The translations under genes were made by a program, and so were the position numbers. A stretch of DNA of 5,114 nucleotides from Candidatus Poseidoniales archaeon (GTDB lineage Archaea; Thermoplasmatota; Poseidoniia; MGIII; CG-Epi1). Location: contig DQOP01000149.1 in assembly GCA_015658585.1 (NCBI GenBank), forward strand, positions 1 through 5,114, given 5' to 3'. The notes under the pieces are model-generated. The model searched no databases. It worked only from the letters and a program-made list of their open reading frames with translations, and had not been told where the DNA came from. Each line of letters begins with the position of its first letter. Position 1 is the stretch's first letter. Of this stretch, positions 1 to 5,114 are shown piece by piece.

Positions 1-888
1 GGTCGCATGCTGACCAAAGATTCGATAGGCCTCAGGAACGATCTTGTCAAAGCCAGAATTCCGCTTCTAGCGGAGGACTATATGGCCTCTTCAATCATGC
101 AGGTTTTAGTTACATTTGTCGGCGGAGTACTTTTCGTATTGTTTCTTCTTGGTTTTCTGATACCTCAAATTGAGACGATGGAGAATCCATCTACCGGAGA
201 AAACTTCTCGCCTGTTTCGGATAAAGTTAAATTGGCTCTCATTGGAATTCTAGTGTTTGCCTTGCCCGCATTGGTGGGTTTGGTTCAGTTGTTTACCCCT
301 GGTTGGGTGGCCAGTAGTAGAGCCACCAATATGGATAGGCAGATACCTTACGCTGCAAGTTATGTGTCAGCTATGGCGGCAGCTAACGCTACACCGTCCC
401 AGACCTTCAAATCTCTCGCCAGAAACAAGGACATCTATGGTGAGATTTCGAACGATGCAGCATGGATTTATCACAGTATGGAATTCTTGGGCCGCGATCT
501 GATTACCACATTGAAGGAAGCTGTAGATAGAACTCCTTCCGAGAGATTTGCAGAATTTATTCAGGGAATCATAGGTACTGTGACAGCGGGAGGTAACCTG
601 AAGTTATATTTCTTGAACAGATCTGAGTATTATGCACAGCAGAATCGTATTCATGTTAAGGATGTATTACAGCAGATGGCCCTGTTCTCGGAAGCCTATG
701 TGGTTGTAGCCGTTGCTTTGCCGATATTTGCTATGATTATTGCAGTTATTACTTTCTGGGTATCAGGGGCTGGCATGAAGATTGAGGAGATTCACATGTA
801 TATTTTGGTATTTGGTGGATTTCCTATAATTCAGCTTGTTTTTTGTGCTCTGTTCTATAGTTTAAGTCAGGAGATATCAGCCGACTAA
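1..888 (+). CDS. FlaJ/TadC-like type II secretion F-domain membrane protein, first of a tandem pair (5' end probably outside window)
   Basis: This is likely a polytopic platform protein of an archaeal type IV filament or Tad/type II secretion-like machine, on which the cytoplasmic ATPase acts. Residue numbers count from the ATG at 7. Membrane segments are predicted at about 29-53, 75-97, 229-252 and 264-285. The T2SSF domain covers about 113-245 and includes the family-like stretches IPYAASYVSAMAAANATPSQ, LGRDLITTLKEAVDRTPSERF, GIIGTVTAGGNL and, at the third helix, EAYVVVAVALPIF. The segment LRNDLVKARIPLLAEDYMA resembles the cytoplasmic lead-in of FlaJ proteins, which normally has more residues before it. 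The frame is open to base 1, and the ATG at 7 has no visible ribosome site, so I treat the gene as truncated by the window; a true start at 7 is possible. Its stop overlaps the next start by one base (TAATG), indicating coupled expression. Family assignment is fairly sure; the specific machine is inferred. Confidence 0.85.
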   Translation, partial: GRMLTKDSIGLRNDLVKARIPLLAEDYMASSIMQVLVTFVGGVLFVLFLLGFLIPQIETMENPSTGENFSPVSDKVKLALIGILVFALPALVGLVQLFTPGWVASSRATNMDRQIPYAASYVSAMAAANATPSQTFKSLARNKDIYGEISNDAAWIYHSMEFLGRDLITTLKEAVDRTPSERFAEFIQGIIGTVTAGGNLKLYFLNRSEYYAQQNRIHVKDVLQQMALFSEAYVVVAVALPIFAMIIAVITFWVSGAGMKIEEIHMYILVFGGFPIIQLVFCALFYSLSQEISAD

Positions 889-2126
889 TGACGCTTAAAG
901 GTGATTTGCAGAAGAAAAGCTACCAAGACCCACGTACTGGAGCCAAGAGGCGCTGGATGGAGTACAGCAAGGTCAATCGTTGGCTAAATGTCAGGAACAA
1001 GACTTTCGATTGGGCTCCGGTTGTCGTTGTTTTCTTTTCGATTGTCTTTGGCCTCTTCTTCTTTGTGATTGCTAGTATCAATAATACTACAGATGCCCAG
1101 ACATTGGTGGTCGATATGGACTATGATAAGCAATTCGACAATCCTTGGGCCATGAATGACGGCCGTTTTTCATTCACATTTGGGCGTACTTATGACGAAT
1201 CAATGGGTAAGGAGAATCGTGTAGAGGCAATTTATGGCCTGGGCCTTCCTGCTATCCAAGCCAATGTGTCAAAGGACAGCAATCCTGCGGTTGATGGAAT
1301 AGAGAATGAAATGAACCCCAATACATGGTACCGTTCCTTTCCTGAGATATCAGCAATCGACTATGTGGTATTTGCTTTGCTCTCATTGATGCTGCCTTAT
1401 GGTCTTTATGGACGACGTAGGGACCGGATTCGGTCCCGTGTTGAGGCCAAATTCCCAGATTTTCTGAGAGACCTTGCAGAGTATTGGAAGGGTGGTCTGA
1501 GCATGACCGTCGCGATTCAGACCCTGGCCAAGGGAGAGTATGGTAACCTTAACGAGGACGTTAACAAAATGGCGGCCCAGATTTCTTGGGGCATTTCATT
1601 TGGAGAGGTTCTGGATATGTTCACCGAACGAGTTACTTCACCGATTGTGACTAGAGCCGTTAGAATGGTAGATGAGGCCAACCGTGCGGGTGGTCGTATC
1701 TCGGATATTCTTCTGGCCGCTTCTTTTGATGCCAGGGAAATCAAAGCCTTGGAGACAGAAAGAAGGCAGGAAGTCGGAAGTTACGTAACGGTCATTTATG
1801 CTTCCTTCTTTGTCTATCTGGGCATTATCCTTGTTCTTGCACAAACTTTCATTCCAGCTATTGTTGATTCAGCAGTAGCCACTGGAAGCACAGGTTCCAT
1901 GTCTATTGGAAACCTAACCATAAGGGAGGTGAACGAGGTCTGGATTTCCACGATTTTCCTTTACAGTCTGATAGTGCAAGGTATTGGCAACGGACTAGCG
2001 GCCGGTTTCATGGCTAATGGAAGATTATATTCAGCATTTAACCGAGCATCCTTTTTACTTGTGGTTGGATGGCTTGTCTTTGAACTTACGGGAATAGGAA
2101 CATCCATGATAACTCCTCAGATTTAG
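888..2126 (+). CDS. FlaJ/TadC-like type II secretion F-domain membrane protein with a large extracytoplasmic loop, second of a tandem pair
   Basis: This is likely the second platform subunit of the same secretion or filament machine. The N-terminus (about 1-40) is basic and cytoplasmic. A first helix at about 42-62 is followed by a ~90-residue non-membrane stretch (63-153) and a second helix at 155-174. The T2SSF domain then runs from about 175 to 324: RRRDRIRSRVEAKFPDFLRD, KGGLSMTVAIQTLAKGEYGN, QISWGISFGEVLDMFTERV, VDEANRAGGRISDILLAAS and a third helix around 298-324. Two more helices lie at about 351-375 and 386-407. The EAKFPDFLRDLAE, GG(R/K)I and ETERRQ-type positions are typical of the archaeal FlaJ/TadC family. 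The start codon is set by the TAATG overlap with the preceding paralogue. At 412 residues it is longer than the upstream gene product, mostly because of the loop and the N-terminal tail. The pair probably forms a hetero-oligomer, as TadB/TadC do in bacteria; that is inference. It could instead be an archaellum-type FlaJ, but no archaellum genes are visible. Confidence 0.88.
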   Translation: MTLKGDLQKKSYQDPRTGAKRRWMEYSKVNRWLNVRNKTFDWAPVVVVFFSIVFGLFFFVIASINNTTDAQTLVVDMDYDKQFDNPWAMNDGRFSFTFGRTYDESMGKENRVEAIYGLGLPAIQANVSKDSNPAVDGIENEMNPNTWYRSFPEISAIDYVVFALLSLMLPYGLYGRRRDRIRSRVEAKFPDFLRDLAEYWKGGLSMTVAIQTLAKGEYGNLNEDVNKMAAQISWGISFGEVLDMFTERVTSPIVTRAVRMVDEANRAGGRISDILLAASFDAREIKALETERRQEVGSYVTVIYASFFVYLGIILVLAQTFIPAIVDSAVATGSTGSMSIGNLTIREVNEVWISTIFLYSLIVQGIGNGLAAGFMANGRLYSAFNRASFLLVVGWLVFELTGIGTSMITPQI

Positions 2127-2128
2127 CT

Positions 2129-2133
2129 GAGGT
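2129..2133 (+). promoter_or_regulatory. Shine-Dalgarno motif for the pilin-like gene
   Basis: GAGGT lies directly after the stop of the second platform gene and 10 bases before the ATG at 2144. It is complementary to the usual archaeal 16S rRNA 3' end. It is the only convincing ribosome site in the window and sets this start over the out-of-frame ATG at 2137. It fits re-initiation inside a polycistronic mRNA, since this is the one operon junction without a stop/start overlap. Confidence 0.6.
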
Positions 2134-2143
2134 TGAATGTACT

Positions 2144-2596
2144 ATGAATGACACCAAAGGTCAGATGCATGTGCTTGAGGTCCTTTTAGTGGCAACCTTG
2201 TTTACTTCAGCCGTAAATGTGTCTGTGAACATTTTGCCAACGAGTGATGCTAATAATCTGGAGGAAAACGACCTTTATTTTTCGGGTCTGGAGATTCTTG
2301 AGATGTTAGACATCTGGCAACCCTCTGATGCTACGATAGCCACAGCACATGATGACTCAACTCTTGCCTGGTGGCTTGCTACGGATAATGATGCATCGAT
2401 TAAGCAATACTTGGATGCGGGCCTTGCATCATCGGTTTCGTATCGTCTGGAAGCAACACATGGTGGTCAGACAGAGGTTATTGTAGATCGCGAGGTCCAG
2501 TCTGGGCCAGTTGTTCAGGCTTTCAGGATAGTCTGGGCAGATGATGAGATTTGGGATCTTAGTCTCAAGTTGTGGTATGGATATAGGGATGGCTGA
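2144..2596 (+). CDS. Small exported protein with archaeal pilin-like N-terminus
   Basis: This 150-residue protein begins MNDTKGQMHVLEVLLVATLF: a short basic/polar leader ending in Lys5-Gly6, then Gln7, a glutamate at residue 12, and a hydrophobic stretch to about residue 30. That layout resembles an archaeal class III (prepilin) signal, with cleavage expected after Gly6, and from memory also resembles haloarchaeal small proteins with RGQ-x-x-x-LE N-termini encoded near FlaJ/TadC homologues (DUF7287/DUF7288-type). The rest (about 31-150) is soluble, acidic and Trp-containing (DIWQP, AWWLATD, DEIWDLSLKLWYGY), and would lie outside the membrane. It sits in the operon after two platform proteins and overlaps the next start by one base (TGATG, 2594-2598), which supports a role as a pseudopilin or minor filament subunit. 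The exact family is not certain; an uncleaved membrane-anchored accessory protein is the main alternative. Confidence 0.8.
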   Translation: MNDTKGQMHVLEVLLVATLFTSAVNVSVNILPTSDANNLEENDLYFSGLEILEMLDIWQPSDATIATAHDDSTLAWWLATDNDASIKQYLDAGLASSVSYRLEATHGGQTEVIVDREVQSGPVVQAFRIVWADDEIWDLSLKLWYGYRDG

Positions 2597-2985
2597 TGAA
2601 GGATAACGCACAGTTACTGTTAGTTTCAGGCCTTATAATGTCAATCACACTCATTGCAGTGAGCAGCACTATCACACATTCAGTCAATCTTGGTCAGCAT
2701 CAAGGCGAAAGACACGACCTCACGCCTTTATTGAGTTCTATAGAAGATAATTTTCCATTAGCATTGGAATATGAGATTGACAATGCAGCGGCTGATACGA
2801 GTTTGTCTACATCATTTGATACCACCACAGAAACTTTTGAGTCGTTACTTGCATCTAGAGGATATTCGCTTTTCTTTACTTTAGTTTCATCCTCAGAAGA
2901 TAGTGGAACATACACTTTCATCTATAGTTTTGAAATCAACGATGGAACCATGTACATTAATTTGGACCAGACGGTTTCCTTCTGA
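2596..2985 (+). CDS. Small membrane-anchored exported protein, last gene of the secretion-type operon
   Basis: This 129-residue protein has an N-terminal hydrophobic segment (about 7-27, AQLLLVSGLIMSITLIAVSS) preceded by MKDN, then an acidic, Ser/Thr-rich domain (about 30-129) expected outside the cell membrane. There is no Lys/Arg-Gly pair before the hydrophobic core, so the classical prepilin cleavage motif is absent, although the Asn-Ala-Gln start resembles the 'GQ + hydrophobic' N-termini of small haloarchaeal proteins found beside FlaJ/TadC genes (DUF7261-like, from memory). The C-terminal half alternates hydrophobic and polar residues (YSLFFTLVSS, GTYTFIYSFEI, TMYINLDQTV), suggesting beta strands, as in pilin heads. 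Its ATG overlaps the preceding stop by one base, so the start is well fixed and translation is probably coupled. A pseudopilin-like or accessory subunit is the best guess; I do not recognise a defined function. Confidence 0.75.
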   Translation: MKDNAQLLLVSGLIMSITLIAVSSTITHSVNLGQHQGERHDLTPLLSSIEDNFPLALEYEIDNAAADTSLSTSFDTTTETFESLLASRGYSLFFTLVSSSEDSGTYTFIYSFEINDGTMYINLDQTVSF

Positions 2986-2989
2986 ATAT

Positions 2990-3301
2990 TTAATCTCTGG
3001 AAAGGAACGATGACATCGTTCTTTTGAACATGCCGCCAAAGCCTAGGAAACAGGTTATGACCATTCCAATAAACATGATGACATAACTCAAGTATAATTG
3101 TTCAAGATCACTAGCGAATTGATCAGGTGTTTCTCCCCCCTGGAGTGCCATAAGTCGGATCAGACCCAGTACAAATCCAACAATTATGATGACGAAGCCT
3201 CCAGTCATAATTATATCTTTGATGTTGATTCCCTCCTCGGGAGGATCAGGACTGGCTTTGAACTCCTGAAAGTCGCTACCATTGTCATCGTCGTCGGACA
3301 T
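2990..3301 (-). CDS. Small acidic protein with two membrane helices, unknown function
   Basis: This 103-residue protein starts MSDDDDNGSDFQEF, with an acidic, Pro-containing N-terminal tail to about residue 27. A helix follows at about 29-52 (IIMTGGFVIIIVGFVLGLIR), then an acidic loop (GGETPDQFASDLEQ), a second helix at about 70-91 (YLSYVIMFIGMVITCFLGFG), and a short basic tail (FKRTMSSFLSRD). By the positive-inside rule both ends face the cytoplasm and the loop faces out. I do not recognise the family. It lies 43 bases downstream of pyrG on the same strand, so the two may be cotranscribed, though a possible promoter of its own is present. The protein-like membrane pattern in this frame, rather than the opposite strand's broken frames, supports coding. 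No Shine-Dalgarno at a proper distance is seen (a GAGG sits only 2-5 bases before the ATG), which fits a leaderless or coupled start. Confidence 0.72.
   Translation of the reverse strand: MSDDDDNGSDFQEFKASPDPPEEGINIKDIIMTGGFVIIIVGFVLGLIRLMALQGGETPDQFASDLEQLYLSYVIMFIGMVITCFLGFGGMFKRTMSSFLSRD
3001..3025. terminator. Palindrome with a T-tract, candidate (bidirectional) terminator between convergent genes
   Basis: Bases 3005-3012 (GAACGATG) are perfectly complementary to 3014-3021 (CATCGTTC) around a single centre base. The pairing extends outward by one G-T wobble (3004/3022) and three A-T pairs (3001-3003 with 3023-3025). As RNA this gives a stem of about 11 pairs with a 3-base loop, ending in TTTT on the plus strand and TTT on the minus strand. 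It begins 16 bases after the stop of the plus-strand operon and lies inside the last codons of the convergent small gene. Archaeal termination mainly uses T-tracts, so the hairpin may instead be a protein-binding palindrome or an mRNA 3'-end structure. Confidence 0.45.
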
Positions 3302-3320
3302 GCCTCAGCCAGAAATTGTG

Positions 3321-3331
3321 GCTTAATAAGC
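3321..3331 (-). promoter_or_regulatory. Palindromic AT element, possible TATA box for the small membrane-protein gene
   Basis: On the minus strand the sequence is GCTTATTAAGC, a perfect inverted repeat around one base. Its TTATTAA core is centred about 25 bases before the ATG at 3301, the spacing expected for an archaeal TATA box on a leaderless transcript. It lies in the 43-base gap after pyrG. No experimental support; the match to the TTTATA-type consensus is only fair. Confidence 0.3.
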
Positions 3332-3344
3332 TTGCCCTTGAGAA

Positions 3345-4943
3345 TTATGCTTTTTTATTGTCCAGAGCGGCCTTCACTAAGCCAAGATGCAATGGTGACG
3401 GCGCATCTGGTCTTGATTTGAACTCTGGGTGAAACTGAGAGGCTACAAAATAGGGGTGCCCCTCCAATTCCAGTATTTCCATTCTCCTGCCGCTCGAATC
3501 TCTTCCTGTGTATTTCATTCCTTTTGCTTCTATTCGCTCGATATAATTGGGATTTATCTCGTATCGATGCCGGTGCCTTTCGAATATAATATCCTTACCA
3601 TACAATTTCTTTGCCTTTCCATCCAAAACTTTGATCTCGTGTTCACCGAGCCTCATCGTTGCTCCCATGTCCACTACACCTTCTTGCTCAGGTAAGATAT
3701 CAACCACTGGATGTGGTCCATCCGGATCCAATTCTGCCGAATTGGCTTTCTCCAGACCTAGCACATTTCTGGCAAATTCAACAGTTGCTAATTGGAAACC
3801 AAAACAGACACCTAAGTATGGTATTTGATTTTCTCTTGCCCATCTAGCACCCATGATCTTGCCTTCAGCTCCCCTATTTCCAAAACCACCGGGGACGATA
3901 ACACCATTGACGCCTTCTAATTGTTTGGTACTTCCCGAGTCTTCCAGGTCGGGCGCCTCAATCCACCTTATTTTGACTTTACAACCTAGAACTGCCCCAG
4001 CATATCTCAGCGTCTCTTCATGGGATATATAGGAATCCTTCAAAGAAGTATACTTTCCTATGATTGCAATTTCGACTTCTTCTCCACCATTGGAGATCCT
4101 ATCTACAAAATCACGCCATTGCTTAACATCAGGTTTCTTGGTTTTCAGACCCAATCGTTTCTCTATTAATTGAGGAAATCCTTGTTCCAGGAAAAGTAGA
4201 GGAACCTCATAGATTGTTTTGACATCTGGAGCTGAGATGACTGCTTCTCGGGGTATATCAGCAAAAAATGCAATTTTAGCAGCAATATCCTCACTCAGGA
4301 CCTCATCACTTCTTCCTACTATAACATCTGGTCTAATTCCAAGTCCCTGAAGCTCTTTGACGGAATGTTGTGTTGGTTTTGTTTTCTGCTCACCTACAGC
4401 TCCTACGACAGGTATTAACGTGGTATGAACAAACATCACATTCTCACGCCCTTCTTCACGACCTAATAAACGGACAGCTTCCATGAAAGGCATGGATTCG
4501 ATGTCCCCAACCGTTCCCCCTAGTTCTACCACACATACGTCGGCTTTGGCATTCTTGGCAGCATTCTTTACCCCATCGACAATCTCCCTGACAATATGTG
4601 GAATAATCTGGACAGTTTGCCCTAGATAGTCACCATGGCGTTCTTTTTCTATTACCTTTTTGTAAACTTTTCCGGTGGTTATATTGTGTTCCGCGGTTAG
4701 GTTGCAGCGTAAAAATCGTTCATAATTTCCAAGATCCAAATCAACCTCTGCACCATCCGTCATTACGAAGACCTCACCATGCTCATATGGGTTCATGGTT
4801 CCGGCATCTACGTTCAGATAGGGGTCAATCTTTACGGCAGTTACTTTGTAGCCAGCACACTGTAACAATAAGCCAGCAGACGATGCAGTTACCCCTTTCC
4901 CTAGACCTGAAAGAACCCCGCCGGTCACAATTATGTACTTCAT
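3345..4943 (-). CDS. pyrG: CTP synthase (glutamine-hydrolysing)
   Basis: It makes CTP from UTP, ATP and glutamine (or ammonia), the last step of de novo pyrimidine nucleotide synthesis, in the cytoplasm. At 532 residues it is full length (E. coli is 545). The synthetase domain (about 1-265) carries the ATP-binding loop [10 protein letters not shown] (8-17, Lys16), the metal-binding Asp70 in [10 protein letters not shown] and Glu140 in [13 protein letters not shown], and the UTP-contact segment [12 protein letters not shown] (187-198), with Lys223 matching another ATP contact. The class I glutamine amidotransferase domain (about 288-530) has the oxyanion PGGFGNRG (351-358), nucleophile Cys380 in GVCFGFQ, the FERHRHRYE motif (455-462) and the His505/Glu507 pair in [10 protein letters not shown]. 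All catalytic residues are present. The wording is archaeal ([19 protein letters not shown]). The ATG at 4943 directly precedes the first beta strand KYIIVTGG, so the start is secure. No clear Shine-Dalgarno is seen; a short-leader or leaderless mRNA is likely. Confidence 0.98.
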   Translation of the reverse strand: MKYIIVTGGVLSGLGKGVTASSAGLLLQCAGYKVTAVKIDPYLNVDAGTMNPYEHGEVFVMTDGAEVDLDLGNYERFLRCNLTAEHNITTGKVYKKVIEKERHGDYLGQTVQIIPHIVREIVDGVKNAAKNAKADVCVVELGGTVGDIESMPFMEAVRLLGREEGRENVMFVHTTLIPVVGAVGEQKTKPTQHSVKELQGLGIRPDVIVGRSDEVLSEDIAAKIAFFADIPREAVISAPDVKTIYEVPLLFLEQGFPQLIEKRLGLKTKKPDVKQWRDFVDRISNGGEEVEIAIIGKYTSLKDSYISHEETLRYAGAVLGCKVKIRWIEAPDLEDSGSTKQLEGVNGVIVPGGFGNRGAEGKIMGARWARENQIPYLGVCFGFQLATVEFARNVLGLEKANSAELDPDGPHPVVDILPEQEGVVDMGATMRLGEHEIKVLDGKAKKLYGKDIIFERHRHRYEINPNYIERIEAKGMKYTGRDSSGRRMEILELEGHPYFVASQFHPEFKSRPDAPSPLHLGLVKAALDNKKA

Positions 4944-4952
4944 TCAACTCAA

Positions 4953-4985
4953 CGGGCTAATATAGGTCCACGGGCCACTATAAGG
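4953..4985 (-). promoter_or_regulatory. pyrG: Two tandem TATA-containing near-repeats upstream of pyrG
   Basis: CGGGCTAATATAGG (4953-4966) and CGGGCCACTATAAGG (4971-4985) match at 12 of 14 aligned positions, with starts 18 bases apart. On the pyrG strand each reads CC(T)TATA..., then GCCCG. The distal copy (TATA centred near 4981) would place transcription start near 4955, about 12 bases before the ATG. The proximal copy is too close to the ATG to serve as its TATA box. Either two alternative core promoters or a promoter plus a repeated operator is possible. Confidence 0.35.
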
Positions 4986-5032
4986 CCGTCGGTCAACTTA
5001 AACCCCTTTTCTCATGTTCTTCCGTGACTTCA

Positions 5033-5114
5033 TCAATCTACAAACATAGTGATAATGTCTTTTGGTTCGATATAATGCCCAAAGGTGAGGAGAAATTCAT
5101 CTCCGTTTACATCA
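5033..5114 (-). CDS. Possible C-terminal end of a gene entering from the right edge (alternative to the plus-strand call)
   Basis: Read on the minus strand from 5113, an open frame gives 26 codons, beginning DVNGDEFLLTFGHYIEPK, and ends with TGA at 5033-5035. The composition is protein-like and the end would sit 89 bases upstream of pyrG on the same strand. However, the exactly antisense plus-strand frame is also open over the same bases, so at most one of the two is likely real. I cannot assign a family from so short a tail. Confidence 0.3.
   Translation of the reverse strand, partial: DVNGDEFLLTFGHYIEPKDIITMFVD
5075..5114 (+). CDS. Possible 5' end of a divergent gene cut by the right edge (alternative to the minus-strand call)
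   Basis: From the ATG at 5075 the plus strand reads MPKGEEKFISVYI and stays open to the edge. The frame is also open upstream back to 4961, and a GTG at 5024 would give an earlier start, adding SSIYKHSDNVFWFDI before the Met; a CTTAAA element at 4997-5002 lies about 25 bases before that GTG, which would suit a leaderless transcript. No Shine-Dalgarno is seen before either start. It competes with the antisense frame described at 5033-5114, and no function can be given. Confidence 0.27.
   Translation, partial: MPKGEEKFISVYI

Noticed and set aside
257..502. Plus-strand frame-shifted open frame inside the first platform gene
   Set aside because: It overlaps the conserved membrane and T2SSF segments of the real frame, and its Trp/Pro/Arg-rich product looks like an out-of-frame shadow.
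1517..1844. Two minus-strand open frames within the second platform gene
   Set aside because: They are antisense to the conserved T2SSF domain and have no start context or protein-like features.
1..2126. Possibility that the two platform proteins are one split or frameshifted gene
   Set aside because: Each carries its own complete T2SSF domain and set of helices, and the TAATG junction is a normal coupled overlap, so they are tandem paralogues.
2429..2921. Minus-strand open frames under the two small exported-protein genes
   Set aside because: The plus-strand frames have tight stop/start coupling, a ribosome site and signal-like N-termini; the antisense products have none of these.
3098..3421. 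Plus-strand open frame of 107 codons across the small membrane-protein gene and the pyrG 3' end
   Set aside because: It lies antisense to two better-supported genes, including the certain CTP synthase end, and its translation has no domain-like or membrane pattern.
3429..3847. Several overlapping plus-strand open frames (62-93 codons) within the pyrG region
   Set aside because: All are antisense to the glutaminase domain of CTP synthase, whose motifs prove the minus strand is coding; they are Cys/Ser/Pro-rich shadows.
5014..5049. ATG at 5014 reading MFFRDFINLQT then stop
   Set aside because: An 11-codon frame with no ribosome site; too short to support as a gene or leader peptide.

Overview
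The window looks archaeal, most likely from a euryarchaeal or Thermoplasmatota-type lineage; a marine Poseidoniales-like source is a guess. The support is two tandem FlaJ/TadC-type platform proteins in the archaeal style, a CTP synthase with archaeal wording ([22 protein letters not shown]), a short exported protein starting with an archaeal pilin-like KGQ...LE...hydrophobic N-terminus, and almost no Shine-Dalgarno sites apart from one GAGGT.

Left part, about 1-2985, plus strand: four tightly packed genes that look like one transcription unit. First comes a FlaJ/TadC-like membrane protein that is open at the left edge. A second, larger FlaJ/TadC-like protein follows, with a ~90-residue loop predicted to lie outside the membrane. 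Then come two small proteins, each with one N-terminal membrane segment and an exported acidic domain. Two junctions are 1-base stop/start overlaps (TAATG at 886-890, TGATG at 2594-2598) and the third is a 17-base gap with a Shine-Dalgarno motif. This reads as the membrane-platform and pilin-like end of a Tad/type IV filament or type II secretion-like machine. The secretion ATPase that such a machine needs is not in the window; it would be expected upstream.

Middle, 2986-3344: a small minus-strand gene for an acidic protein with two membrane helices converges on the operon, with only 4 bases between the stop codons. A strong palindrome at 3001-3025 lies inside the 3' end of this gene and just past the operon's stop, so it may end transcription in one or both directions. 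A small palindromic AT element lies about 25 bases before the small gene's start.

Right part, 3345-4943, minus strand: a complete pyrG (CTP synthase) with both synthetase and glutaminase active sites intact. Its upstream region (4944-5032) holds two copies of a TATA-containing near-repeat. From about 5033 to the edge, two exactly antisense reading frames are both open, so the last ~80 bases belong to a neighbouring gene whose strand cannot be settled here. I see no RNA genes, insertion sequences, CRISPR arrays or phage genes.
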